From: DASSLY01 sp035689185
GTDB taxonomy: Bacteria > Actinomycetota > Actinomycetes > Actinomycetales > Dermatophilaceae
Direction of reading: 5' to 3'
Assembly: GCA_035689185.1 (NCBI GenBank)
Contig: DASSLY010000066.1
Location: forward strand, 1 to 15,966
DNA: 15,966 bases
Positions 6,344 to 13,577 of this stretch are shown one piece after another (position 1 is the stretch's first letter; each line of letters begins with the position of its first letter). Below the pieces are notes generated by a model that was given only the letters and a program-made list of their open reading frames with translations, ran no database searches and was not told the origin of the DNA. The position numbers and the translations under genes were made by a program.

Positions 6344-7183
6344 TCAGGCGTCCGCAACCAGCCGACCCATTGCAGCGAGGAGGCAGCCCGGCGACTCGTG
6401 CCAGGGAAAATGTCCCGCCCCCGGCTCGACATGCGACCAAGCGCCCGGGATCCGCTCGGCGCTCTCAATTCCGGCGCTGGGCGGCATCGGGCTAAGTTCG
6501 CCGACGAGCACGCCAACCGGGACTGTGATCGTCGGTAGCGAGGACTCCAGCTCAGGCAGGCGGCTTATCAGGTCCGTCCACAGCCCTTGGTTGGCCGCCT
6601 GCGAGAACGTCACGGGCGGCATCGGCGGAGCCGCACGAGGATCGGCGAAGTACGACGCCCAGAACAAGCCGAACGCCTCGCGCGCCTCCTCCGGCGTCGA
6701 CTCACCGCGTGTGTCCTTCTCGTCCAGCGCGCGGGCACGGTCACGGAAGGTCTCGGGCACCCGGGCGAGCATCTCGGCCCCGAACGCCTCCCTTCCACCG
6801 TCACCGACCGCCCCAAGGGGGTCGACGGACAACACGCCGGACAGCCGCTCGGGGATGCCCACCGCGGCGTGGAACACCAGGTGGCCACCCCATGAGTGGC
6901 CCATCAGGTACGCCATGTCCCAACCCAACCTGTCGAGCACGGCGGCGATGTCGGCCACAGCCTCGGCGACCGTGAACTCACCCTGCTCCGTTGAGGGAGC
7001 GAGACCCCGCTGCTGATAGGTCGCCACCTGGTAGCGGGCCGCGAGCTCCGCCACCGCATCGTCGAGATAGTCGAAGTTCATGCCCGGACCCCCGTGAACC
7101 GCCAGCACCCGCGGTCCCGAGCCACTGACCCATCCCGACAGCTCACCGGACGCCGTGGCAACGGTGAAAGGAGTCCGTTCCAT
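6344..7183 (-). CDS. Alpha/beta hydrolase, proline-iminopeptidase-like
   Basis: This 279-residue soluble enzyme has the alpha/beta hydrolase fold and probably cleaves an ester, amide or N-terminal peptide bond; the substrate is unknown. The oxyanion-loop motif HGGPG is at 30-34, followed by TYQQRGLAPS, which is the DQRGxGxS region of proline iminopeptidases. The nucleophile elbow GHSWGG places Ser97 as catalytic. The catalytic His is probably His258 in GAGHFPWHE. The expected GxxD acid appears as GELS (228-231), so the acid residue may be Glu229 or may sit elsewhere. I chose ATG 7183 because the fold starts there and a TACGCT -10 box lies 6 nt upstream; the 81 codons before it look non-coding. 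It stands alone and diverges from the dehydrogenase. Confidence 0.87.
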   Translation of the reverse strand: MERTPFTVATASGELSGWVSGSGPRVLAVHGGPGMNFDYLDDAVAELAARYQVATYQQRGLAPSTEQGEFTVAEAVADIAAVLDRLGWDMAYLMGHSWGGHLVFHAAVGIPERLSGVLSVDPLGAVGDGGREAFGAEMLARVPETFRDRARALDEKDTRGESTPEEAREAFGLFWASYFADPRAAPPMPPVTFSQAANQGLWTDLISRLPELESSLPTITVPVGVLVGELSPMPPSAGIESAERIPGAWSHVEPGAGHFPWHESPGCLLAAMGRLVADA

Positions 7184-7435
7184 GGCGGCAGCGTAGGACT
7201 TTCGTGAACATGCGCGGTCTGCCGAGCCAGGTCGTTGACCGCCAGTCTGCCTGATTGGACAGCACGACCAGCGGCTCGCGGGACAGCCAGCGCAGTGAGT
7301 GTCCTGGCGACCGGCGCCGCATACCGGCGGTCGGCCTGCCACAACGCCGCCGCGATGGCCGGCTCGGGGCCCGGGCTCCGCGCTTGGCTCCTGCACGCGG
7401 CCGGACCCCGTTGAGGGGTGCACCACCGGCTGTCC
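7184..7435. other. upstream region between divergent hydrolase and dehydrogenase
   Basis: No supported gene lies here. A minus-strand frame from about 7370 to 7200 reads PAIAAALWQADRRYAAPVAR, followed by LAVNDLARQTA, and looks somewhat protein-like. It has no good start, no known motif, and then runs into the hydrolase gene out of frame. It could be a remnant of a lost gene, perhaps of a local regulator, but nothing identifies it. Confidence 0.3.
7190..7195 (-). promoter_or_regulatory. -10 box for a leaderless hydrolase mRNA
   Basis: TACGCT on the minus strand ends six bases before ATG 7183, matching the TANNNT-6/7 nt-start layout of actinobacterial leaderless genes. There is no ribosome site in between. 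Confidence 0.45.
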
Positions 7436-7465
7436 TTGACGGTTTCGTACTTAGTACGCTAGCGT
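7436..7465 (+). promoter_or_regulatory. dehydrogenase promoter with operator-like palindromes
   Basis: TTGACG (7436-7441) and TAGCGT (7460-7465) with an 18-bp spacer form a plausible sigma-70-type promoter about 80 bp before the dehydrogenase ATG. Between the boxes lies a perfect inverted repeat CGTAC-TTA-GTACG (7446-7458), and the -10 overlaps the 8-bp palindrome CGCTAGCG (7457-7464). A repressor bound there would block polymerase. Quinone-oxidoreductase-type genes are often controlled by TetR or MarR family proteins; no such gene is present in the window. Confidence 0.5.
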
Positions 7466-7547
7466 AGCCCTGGCGGCCCAGGCGGCGTGTCCGTCGCCAC
7501 CGGGCGGAGGTCCGGGGCCACGCCGCATACGCCAGGAAGGTCAGGCC

Positions 7548-8537
7548 ATGTCCACCAGCACCGTGAACACGATGCGGGCCGTCGTGCACGACGCCTACGG
7601 TTCGGCGGACGTATTGCGTCTCGCGCGGATCCCGCGACCCGAGGTCAGCGGCGGGCAGGTGCTGGTCGGCGTAAAGGCGGCCGGCGTCGACCGGGGCGTG
7701 TGGCACCTCATGACGGGAAAGCCGTATGCGGCGCGCCTCGCGTTCGGGCTGCGCCGGCCGAGGAACCCCGTGCCGGGCAGCGAGGTCGCTGGCGTCGTCG
7801 TGGCCGTCGGACCGGCGGTGACGAAGTTCGCTGCCGGGGACGAGGTGTTCGGATTCGCCATGGGTTCCTTCGCGGAGTACGCCGTGGCTCGGAAGGACAA
7901 GCTGGCCCGCAAGCCCGCCGGCATCTCCTTCGAGCAGGCCGCGGTGGTCCCCGTCTCTGCCGGCACCGCCCTGCAGGCCCTGCGCGACGTCGGCCGGGTC
8001 GAGTCAGGTCAGCGGGTGCTGGTCATCGGCGCGTCAGGCGGCGTCGGCAGTTATGCGGTGCAGCTGGCCAAGGCCTTCGGCGCGGTGGTCACCGGCGTGG
8101 CCAGCACCGCCAAGCTCGACCTGGTGCGCTCCCTGGGCGCCGACCACGTGATCGACTACACCCGTGAGGACTTCGCCGAGCGACGGGAAAGCTACGAGCT
8201 CATCCTCGACATCGGCGGGAACCCGACGCTGGCCCGGTTGCGGCGAGCGCTCGCCCCGAGCGGAACGGCGGTGATCGTCGGCGGTGAGGAAGGCGGGCAG
8301 TTGACCGGCATGGGCCGGCAGCTGCGGGCGCTGGCCCTGTCGCCGTTCGTGCGCCAGCGGTTGACGATGTTCGTCGCCAAGCAGCACGCCAGCGACCTGG
8401 AGCGGCTGACCGAGTTCATCGAGGCCGGCTCCGTGACGCCGAGCGTCGACCGGACCTACCCGCTGGACCAGGCCCCGGAGGCCGTGCGGTATCTCGCGGC
8501 AGGCAAGGCCCGGGGCAAGGTGGCCATCACCGTCTGA
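7548..8537 (+). CDS. NAD(P)-dependent quinone oxidoreductase / alcohol dehydrogenase, zinc-free MDR family
   Basis: This 329-residue enzyme is a medium-chain dehydrogenase/reductase, probably reducing quinones or alpha,beta-unsaturated carbonyls with NADPH. The N-terminal GroES-like domain includes GSADVLRLARIPRPEVSGGQVLVGVKAAGVDRG and the conserved PVPGSEVAGVVVAVG. The Rossmann domain carries VLVIGASGGVGSYAVQLAK near 158-176 and LGADHVIDYTREDF. The catalytic-zinc cysteine of true alcohol dehydrogenases is replaced by an Asp-Arg pair (GVDRG) and no structural-zinc cysteine cluster exists, which places it in the zinc-independent group. An AGGAAGG site lies 8 bases before ATG 7548. It appears monocistronic, with a hairpin after the stop. 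The exact substrate cannot be told. Confidence 0.92.
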   Translation: MSTSTVNTMRAVVHDAYGSADVLRLARIPRPEVSGGQVLVGVKAAGVDRGVWHLMTGKPYAARLAFGLRRPRNPVPGSEVAGVVVAVGPAVTKFAAGDEVFGFAMGSFAEYAVARKDKLARKPAGISFEQAAVVPVSAGTALQALRDVGRVESGQRVLVIGASGGVGSYAVQLAKAFGAVVTGVASTAKLDLVRSLGADHVIDYTREDFAERRESYELILDIGGNPTLARLRRALAPSGTAVIVGGEEGGQLTGMGRQLRALALSPFVRQRLTMFVAKQHASDLERLTEFIEAGSVTPSVDRTYPLDQAPEAVRYLAAGKARGKVAITV

Positions 8538-8541
8538 CTCC

Positions 8542-8575
8542 CCGGCCAACGCGGCAGGGTGTGCGCCGTTGCCGG
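8542..8575. terminator. bidirectional hairpin between convergent genes
   Basis: CCGGCCAACG (8542-8551) pairs with CGTTGCCGG (8567-8575) apart from one bulged base, with a 15-nt loop. It occupies the 43-bp gap between the dehydrogenase stop at 8537 and the vapC stop at 8581. It has no U-tract, as is usual in high-GC actinobacteria, and could serve both strands. Confidence 0.5.
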
Positions 8576-8580
8576 ATGGG

Positions 8581-9030
8581 TCAGCTGTCCAGCGGTGTCC
8601 GCCAGCGCAGTCCCGGGAACCGCGCGAACCCCCGGTCCGTGGTCACCCACGTCGCCCCGTGCTCGATTGCGAGCGCTGCGAGGTACGCGTCGGGCACCGC
8701 GTTCCCGCGAGCGCCGAGGCCCAGGCACAGCTCCTCGAAGATGGACCAGTGCCGGACGCCGGGCCGCACCACCACCGCCGACGGCGCTTGGCGGACCGCG
8801 GCGCAGAACGCCAGAGCGACAGCGGGTGTCGTCGGCTCCCGGTAGACGCGGTGGTTGGTGACGATGCGCACGAAACCGGCCAGGACCAGCTCGCTGACGC
8901 CGAACGGCTCGCGCCCGCAGAGCGCGCCTTCGAGCCAGGACTTGTGCTCGGCCGACCGCGGACTCTCCGGCCGGTGCGCGTAGAGGTAGGCGTTGACGTC
9001 AGCCAGCAGCACGGGCCGGCCCGTCGTCAC
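8581..9030 (-). CDS. vapC: VapC-family PIN-domain toxin ribonuclease
   Basis: This 149-residue protein is the toxin of a type II toxin-antitoxin pair, a Mg2+-dependent endoribonuclease that typically cuts tRNA or rRNA. The four acidic residues of a PIN active site are visible: Asp11 in LLADVNAYL, Glu47 in GVSELVLAGF, Asp114 in VPDAYLAALA, and Asp132 in WVTTDRGFARF. The C-terminal FPGLRWRTPL is typical of one mycobacterial-type VapC subgroup. From GTG 9030 it overlaps vapB by 32 bp. A second GTG at 9012 would shorten it by six residues and reduce the overlap to 14 bp. The translational overlap is normal for these pairs. Confidence 0.9.
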   Translation of the reverse strand: MTTGRPVLLADVNAYLYAHRPESPRSAEHKSWLEGALCGREPFGVSELVLAGFVRIVTNHRVYREPTTPAVALAFCAAVRQAPSAVVVRPGVRHWSIFEELCLGLGARGNAVPDAYLAALAIEHGATWVTTDRGFARFPGLRWRTPLDS

Positions 9031-9256
9031 CGAGCAGCGCCGCCAGGGCCTCCTTGTTCTCCAGGTCGATCCCGGGCTGCAGTCCGCTGCCCCCGAAGAC
9101 CGGCAGGTCGACGGCCGGCCGACTGCCCTGCACCCGCTCAGAAGTCAGCACCCGCAGAGCGTCGTCGATGACCTCGCCCAGCGACCGCCCGCTCTCCACG
9201 GCGATCTGCTTGGCCCGTCGCAGCAGCTCGGTGTCGATGTTCACCGTCGTCCGCAC
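8999..9256 (-). CDS. vapB: VapB-family antitoxin
   Basis: The protein neutralises the adjacent VapC and probably represses the operon. It has an N-terminal ribbon-helix-helix domain, RTTVNIDTELLRRAKQIA then SGRSLGEVIDDALRVL, followed by a flexible C-terminus (LPVFGGSGLQPGIDLENKEA) that would wrap the toxin. I prefer GTG 9256 as start, giving 85 residues beginning MRTTVNID like most family members, because TAAGAT lies 7 nt upstream in leaderless layout. ATG at 9265 (88 residues) or 9289 (96 residues) are also in frame and an automatic caller may choose them. Confidence 0.87.
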   Translation of the reverse strand: MRTTVNIDTELLRRAKQIAVESGRSLGEVIDDALRVLTSERVQGSRPAVDLPVFGGSGLQPGIDLENKEALAALLGDDGPARAAG

Positions 9257-9282
9257 GGCCGACATCTTAGCATCAGCTCGGT

Positions 9283-9294
9283 GCATCATGATGC
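9283..9294. promoter_or_regulatory. vapBC operator-like palindrome
   Basis: GCATCATGATGC is a perfect 12-bp palindrome just upstream of the preferred vapB start. A partial GCATCA copy lies at 9270-9275. Ribbon-helix-helix antitoxins bind such inverted or repeated short sites to autoregulate, so this is the natural operator candidate. No good -35 box is seen. Confidence 0.45.
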
Positions 9295-9344
9295 GCCAAC
9301 CAGGATGCCGTCCGCGTCCCGCAGTTGCCCCGCCGGTGGCTGCC

Positions 9345-9350
9345 TACAGT
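9345..9350 (+). promoter_or_regulatory. -10 box for a leaderless epimerase mRNA
   Basis: TACAGT ends six bases before the ATG at 9357, placing the transcription start on or next to the start codon. No Shine-Dalgarno sequence precedes that ATG, and this supports the chosen start. Confidence 0.5.
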
Positions 9351-9356
9351 TGTCGG

Positions 9357-10391
9357 ATGCGCGTGCTGGTCACCGGCGGGGCAGGGTTCATCGGCTCGCA
9401 CGTGACCGAGGCACTGCTGGCCGCCGGCCACGACGTGGTCGTGCTCGACGCGCTGCGCGACGACATCCACCGGGGTGAGTGGCCCGCGTACCTGCCGGAC
9501 GTGGCCAAGGTCAACGGCGACGTGCGCGACGACACGGCGCTGGACCAGGCGATGCGCGGCGTCGACGCGGTCTGCCACCAGGCCGCCAAGGTCGGCCTGG
9601 GAGTGGACACCCAGGACCTGCCCGGCTACGCGGAGGACAACGTGTCCGGGACCGCGCACCTGTTGGCGGCCATGGACCGGGCGGGCACCGGGCGGCTGGT
9701 GCTGGCCTCCTCCATGGTGGTCTACGGGGAGGGCGGCTATGCCTGCTCCGCGCACGGGCCGGTCCGGCCTGGACCCCGTCGGGAGGACGCGCTGCGCGCC
9801 GGCCGGTTCGAGCCGCCGTGCCCCCGGTGCGGGGCGCGGCTGAGCTGGCGGCCGGTCGGCGAGGACGCCCCGCTGGACCCGCGCAACGGGTATGCGGCCA
9901 CGAAGGTCGCGCAGGAGCACCTCGCCTCCGCGTGGGCCCGGGGCACCGGCGGGACGGCGGTGGCGCTGCGCTACCACAACGTGTACGGCCCGCGGATGCC
10001 GCGGGACACCCCGTATGCCGGGGTGGCGGCGATCTTCCGGTCCGCCCTGGCGGGTGGCCGCTCGCCGCGGGTGTTCGAGGACGGCGGTCAGCTGCGGGAC
10101 TTCGTGCATGTCCGGGACGTTGCGGCAGCGAACCTCGCCGCACTGAGCCTCGACACCCAGTTCATCGCCGTGAACATCGCCAGTGGCGTGCCGCATACCG
10201 TGCTGGAGATGGCGACCGCGCTCGCCAAGGCGATGGCCGGTCCGGCACCCGAGGTGACCGGTCAGTACCGGCTCGGCGACGTCCGACACGTCGTCGCCGA
10301 CCCGGCTCTGGCGCGGGCCGGCCTCGGGTTCGTTGCCGCGGTCGGCTTCGCCGAGGGGATGGCCGAGCTCGCCCTGGCTCCCCTGCGGTAG
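9357..10391 (+). CDS. NAD-dependent sugar epimerase/dehydratase with CPxCG insertion
   Basis: This 344-residue extended short-chain dehydrogenase probably epimerises or dehydrates a nucleotide sugar using bound NAD. The Rossmann motif TGGAGFIGSH is at 6-15, the catalytic Ser region is LASSMVVYGEGG, and the YxxxK pair is Tyr179/Lys183 in GYAATK. RYHNVYGPRMP and DGGQLRDFVHVRDVA are the sugar-nucleotide-binding signatures. Between the Ser and Tyr motifs there is a long insertion with Cys130 (ACSAHGP) and Cys155/Cys158 (PPCPRCGARL), a feature I associate with dTDP-L-rhamnose 4-epimerase-like enzymes and which may bind a metal. The substrate cannot be proved. It ends one base before the convergent histidine kinase gene and may supply the sugar donor for the glycosyltransferase at 13578. 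Confidence 0.9.
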   Translation: MRVLVTGGAGFIGSHVTEALLAAGHDVVVLDALRDDIHRGEWPAYLPDVAKVNGDVRDDTALDQAMRGVDAVCHQAAKVGLGVDTQDLPGYAEDNVSGTAHLLAAMDRAGTGRLVLASSMVVYGEGGYACSAHGPVRPGPRREDALRAGRFEPPCPRCGARLSWRPVGEDAPLDPRNGYAATKVAQEHLASAWARGTGGTAVALRYHNVYGPRMPRDTPYAGVAAIFRSALAGGRSPRVFEDGGQLRDFVHVRDVAAANLAALSLDTQFIAVNIASGVPHTVLEMATALAKAMAGPAPEVTGQYRLGDVRHVVADPALARAGLGFVAAVGFAEGMAELALAPLR

Positions 10392-10392
10392 G

Positions 10393-11415
10393 TCACGGCG
10401 TCGCGGGGATCTGTACGGTGATCCGGCAGCCGCGGTCCACGTTGCGAATGTCGATGTTGCCGCGGTGGGCCTCTACCAGCCCGCGCGCGATGGCCAGGCC
10501 GAGGCCGCCGCCGGTGACCCCGGGCTCCTTGGACCGGGCCTGCTCCCCCCGGAACGCGACGTCGAAGACACGGGGCAGGTCCTCGGTGGGGATGCCGCCG
10601 CAGCCGTCGGAGACGGCGAACCAGGCTGTGCCGTCACCGGATCCGGCCTGCACCGCGACCGTGCCCTCGCTCGGGGTAAACCGGATGGCGTTGACCAGCA
10701 GGTTCCGCGCGATCCGGCCGAGCTCGGCCTCGGAGCCGACGACGGGGGTCGCGGCCAACGGCTCTGAGGTCAGCACCACGCCACTCGCCTGGGCCAGTGG
10801 CGCGGTGGAGGCGATGGCGTCGGACAGCACCTCGGCCAGGTCGACCGTCCCAGTGCTCACCCGGAGCGCCCCGGCGTGGATGCGGCTGAGCTCGAACAGG
10901 TCGTCGACCAGGCTGGACATCCGGTCCGCCTCCTGCCGCAGCCGGCGGTGGTACTCGGCCACCTCGTCGTGCTGGCGCACCACGCCGTCCTCCAGTGCCT
11001 CGGCCATGGCCCGGATCCCGGCCAGCGGGGTGCGCAGGTCATGCGACACCCAGGCCACCAGCTCGCGCCGGCTCAGCTCCATCAGCCGCTCCTGGCGGCG
11101 CATCTCGTCCGCCCAGACGGCGTCCCGACGCAGGCCGCGGGCCAGCCACCACGCGATCACCGTGCTCACCAGCGCGGCGCAGGCCACGACGACCAGGGCC
11201 ACACGAAGGTCGTGCGGGGACAAGAACATCCGCCAGCTGACGGTGAGGACGCCCAGGATGACCGAGACGATCGCCGAGACGAGCACGACGGACACGCTGA
11301 CGGTCACCCGTTGCCGTCGGCTCCGGCGCAGCACGACGGCCGCTACCGCACCGACCGCCAACGAAACAACCAGGGAGTAGCCGGCGATCTCCAGCAAGGC
11401 GTCGAAGGCGATCAC
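10393..11415 (-). CDS. Sensor histidine kinase, short-loop intramembrane type
   Basis: This 340-residue kinase phosphorylates the response regulator encoded just upstream. Three hydrophobic segments occur at about 10-29, 39-58 and 71-91, with no sizeable extracytoplasmic domain, so the signal is likely sensed in the membrane or through a partner. The dimerisation domain has the H-box SHDLRTPLAGIR with phospho-acceptor His125. The ATPase domain has NLLVNAIRFTP (N box), SDGCGGIP (G1), VFDVAFRG (F) and GGGLGLAIARGLVEAHRG (G2). It starts at GTG 11415, which overlaps the regulator stop as GTGA, so the two are translationally coupled. No HAMP domain is evident. Confidence 0.92.
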   Translation of the reverse strand: MIAFDALLEIAGYSLVVSLAVGAVAAVVLRRSRRQRVTVSVSVVLVSAIVSVILGVLTVSWRMFLSPHDLRVALVVVACAALVSTVIAWWLARGLRRDAVWADEMRRQERLMELSRRELVAWVSHDLRTPLAGIRAMAEALEDGVVRQHDEVAEYHRRLRQEADRMSSLVDDLFELSRIHAGALRVSTGTVDLAEVLSDAIASTAPLAQASGVVLTSEPLAATPVVGSEAELGRIARNLLVNAIRFTPSEGTVAVQAGSGDGTAWFAVSDGCGGIPTEDLPRVFDVAFRGEQARSKEPGVTGGGLGLAIARGLVEAHRGNIDIRNVDRGCRITVQIPATP

Positions 11416-12116
11416 GGCGTCCCCGACGGGCCGCCGCCGACCGGCTGGTAGCGATATCCGACGCCCCAGACGGTGACGATGCGGGTGGGCGCGGCCGGCT
11501 GGTCCTCGACCTTCTCGCGCAGCCGCCGCACATGGACGGTGACGGTCGAGCTATCGCCGAAGGTCCACCCCCACACCTGCTCCAGCAGCTGTTCGCGGCT
11601 GAACGCGGTGTCCGGGTGGGTCATCAGGTGGTGCAGCAGGTCGAACTCCCGCAAGGTGAGCGCGAGGTCCACGCCGTCGCGGTGGGCGCGGTGCGCGACC
11701 GGGTCGAGCACGAGGGTGCCGTCGCTGACCGAGGCCGTGCGGCTGGTCTCGGCCGGTGCGGTCCGGCGCAGGATGGAGGAGACCCGCAGCACCAGCTCAC
11801 GCGGGCTGAACGGTTTGGTCACGTAGTCGTCGGCGCCGATCTCCAGGCCGAGGACCCGGTCCGCCTCCTCGCCGAGGGCCGTCAGCAGGACGATCGGGAT
11901 CGCGGACTCGCGACGGATCGCTCGGGTCAGCTCCAGCCCGTCCAGCCGCGGCATCATCAGGTCCAGGATGGCCAGGTCGACACCGCCCTCGCGGAAGCGC
12001 AGCAGCCCCTGCCGACCGTCGACCGCGAGGGTCACCCGGTGCCCGGCCTGCTCCAGGTAGCGGCGGACGACGTCGCGCACGGTGGGGTCGTCGTCGACGA
12101 CGAGGACGGTGGCCAT
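11412..12116 (-). CDS. OmpR/PhoB-family response regulator
   Basis: This 234-residue protein is the transcription factor partner of the adjacent kinase. The receiver domain (about 1-115) has the acidic pair at Asp8/Asp9, phospho-acceptor Asp52 in LAILDLMMPRLDG, switch Thr79, and Lys101 in VTKPFSPREL. The C-terminal winged helix (about 135-228) reads LTLREFDLLHHLMTHPDTAFSR, then VTVHVRRLREKVE and VWGVGYRY, as in OmpR-family DNA-binding domains. I chose ATG 12116 because MATVLVVDDD begins the receiver fold. It starts 14 bases after the stop of the membrane-protein gene, in the same operon. Likely targets include its own divergent promoter region at 13475-13577, but this is inference. Confidence 0.94.
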   Translation of the reverse strand: MATVLVVDDDPTVRDVVRRYLEQAGHRVTLAVDGRQGLLRFREGGVDLAILDLMMPRLDGLELTRAIRRESAIPIVLLTALGEEADRVLGLEIGADDYVTKPFSPRELVLRVSSILRRTAPAETSRTASVSDGTLVLDPVAHRAHRDGVDLALTLREFDLLHHLMTHPDTAFSREQLLEQVWGWTFGDSSTVTVHVRRLREKVEDQPAAPTRIVTVWGVGYRYQPVGGGPSGTP

Positions 12117-12130
12117 GGTCGCGGCGTGCC

Positions 12131-13474
12131 TCACCACTCGGTCAGGACGGTCAGCTGGATCGCCAGGGCCAGCGCGGCCTGGGCGGTGAGCCAGGAACGC
12201 GCGCCGCGGCGCGGCAGCAGCAGCACGGCGACGGTGAGCCACGGGTAGTAGGGCAGCCAGATCCGCTCGACCTCGCCCTTGGCCAGCCCGGTGATGTCGG
12301 CCAGCAGGACCGCGGCGGCGGCAGTCCACACCAGTGGCAGGGAGGCGACCCGCTGGCGCAGGCCGGCGACCACGGCCGGCCCCAGGGCGAGCGCCGCCAC
12401 GGCCAGGTTGGCCACGACGAAGTACAGGTAGGGCCGGTCCTGCGCCGCGGGGCCGTCGGTCACCCGCCGCGCGGCGGCGGCCAGGCCCTGCCACCACCAG
12501 AAGCCGGCCGACCCTGCCAGCAGCAGCGGGAGCAGCGTCCCGCCGGCGACCCACGGCAGCGCCCGCCGCGTCCGCTGGCCGGCCAGCACCGCGAGGAGGA
12601 CAAGCCCGAGCGGCACGATGCCGTAGGACCCGAAGGCCGACAGCCCGAACAACAGCCCGGCGGCCAATGGCGCCACCCGCCGCCACCGCGGGGCGAGCGT
12701 CAGCAAGGCCACCGCCCACGCCGACGCCCCCGACCACAGGGCGTCGGCCGAGGTCGTGACCCACAGGGCCCAGGGGGCCAGCACGAGGAAGGGTGCGAGC
12801 GCGACCACCGCCTCCCTGCCGTGCAGGGACCTGACAGCGACCAGCACGGCGGGAGCTGCGCTGGCGCCCAACGCAATGCACAGCGCGGCCGCCCAGCCCG
12901 AACCGCCCAGCCCGACGGCGTCGAGCCCGGCGAACACGGCCAGCGGGCCCGGCGGGTGACCGGCGACATGGGTCGTCCACGGGTGAGCGGACCCGGCGGG
13001 GACGCTGTCCACGTAGGTGGCGAGCAGGGTGCCGAGGTCGGCCACCCGGGCCACGTCGTGCAGGTACTCGTGCGGCGACGTCAGCGGCCGGCCGAGCACC
13101 CCACCCCCCGGGCCGGCGCGCGAGACCGCCAGCCCGACACCCCAGCAGATGCTGCCGGCCCAGGTGGCGACCAGCAGCAGCGGCCAGGGTAGCCGGCGCG
13201 CCGCCAGGTGCCCGGCCGAGACCACGACGGCGGCGAGCAGCACCGGGGCGAGCACCCACCCGCTCACCGCAGGTTCGAACGGTCCCCGCAGCAGCACCCC
13301 GCCGGCCAGGTGCAGGCGCACCCCGGACAGGGCAAGCCCTCCGCCGACGGCCCCGATCGCGCCTACGGCGAGCGCGGCGGCCAGGACGAACGGGCCGGCA
13401 CCGGCGGCTGGGGGGCGTGGCGGTGCGGGCAGGGCGACGGTATGCCGCGTCGCCGGCGCCGCTGGCTGGCTCAC
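12131..13474 (-). CDS. Polytopic membrane protein, possible GT-C-like glycosyltransferase
   Basis: The 447-residue protein has about ten or more hydrophobic segments spread from residue 28 to the C-terminus, after a Pro/Ala-rich cytoplasmic-looking head. A large loop near 130-175 contains HEYLHDVARVADLG and HVAGHPPGPLAVFAGLD. Such an Asp/Glu-His loop with an HPPG motif between TM segments is reminiscent of polyprenyl-phosphate-dependent GT-C mannosyltransferase-like proteins. Near the end, KGEVERIWLPYYPWL is another motif seen in that group. The acceptor and donor are unknown, and assignment to a family is moderate at best. It starts at GTG 13474, which follows TAGTCT by 6 nt, and leads the operon with the two-component genes. 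Confidence 0.8.
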   Translation of the reverse strand: MSQPAAPATRHTVALPAPPRPPAAGAGPFVLAAALAVGAIGAVGGGLALSGVRLHLAGGVLLRGPFEPAVSGWVLAPVLLAAVVVSAGHLAARRLPWPLLLVATWAGSICWGVGLAVSRAGPGGGVLGRPLTSPHEYLHDVARVADLGTLLATYVDSVPAGSAHPWTTHVAGHPPGPLAVFAGLDAVGLGGSGWAAALCIALGASAAPAVLVAVRSLHGREAVVALAPFLVLAPWALWVTTSADALWSGASAWAVALLTLAPRWRRVAPLAAGLLFGLSAFGSYGIVPLGLVLLAVLAGQRTRRALPWVAGGTLLPLLLAGSAGFWWWQGLAAAARRVTDGPAAQDRPYLYFVVANLAVAALALGPAVVAGLRQRVASLPLVWTAAAAVLLADITGLAKGEVERIWLPYYPWLTVAVLLLPRRGARSWLTAQAALALAIQLTVLTEW

Positions 13475-13480
13475 CTGGCC

Positions 13481-13486
13481 AGACTA
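13481..13486 (-). promoter_or_regulatory. -10 box for the leaderless membrane protein-regulator-kinase operon
   Basis: On the minus strand TAGTCT is followed by six bases and then GTG 13474. No ribosome site is seen. This would be the promoter of the three-gene unit running to 10393. Confidence 0.45.
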
Positions 13487-13564
13487 TGGGCGCGGGCCGG
13501 AACCTGGCGGCCTCGTCACACTTCGGTAAGGAGCCACGACCTTCCTGCGCGACCGCCCCCTCCC

Positions 13565-13570
13565 TAGCGT
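13565..13570 (+). promoter_or_regulatory. -10 box for the leaderless glycosyltransferase operon
   Basis: TAGCGT is followed by seven bases and then GTG 13578. It faces the minus-strand promoter at 13481-13486 about 80 bp away, so one regulator site between them could control both units. No good -35 match is seen, which could mean activator dependence. Confidence 0.45.
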
Positions 13571-13577
13571 AAGCCTC

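Noticed and set aside
7078..7344. Minus-strand TTG-started frame over the hydrolase start and its upstream region
   Set aside because: Its second half is an out-of-frame reading of the hydrolase gene, and the start and context are poor. Kept only as a note on the intergenic region.
9479..11380. Plus-strand open frame of 633 codons across the epimerase and the histidine kinase
   Set aside because: It covers two well-supported genes in other frames, and its composition is that of a GC-driven shadow.
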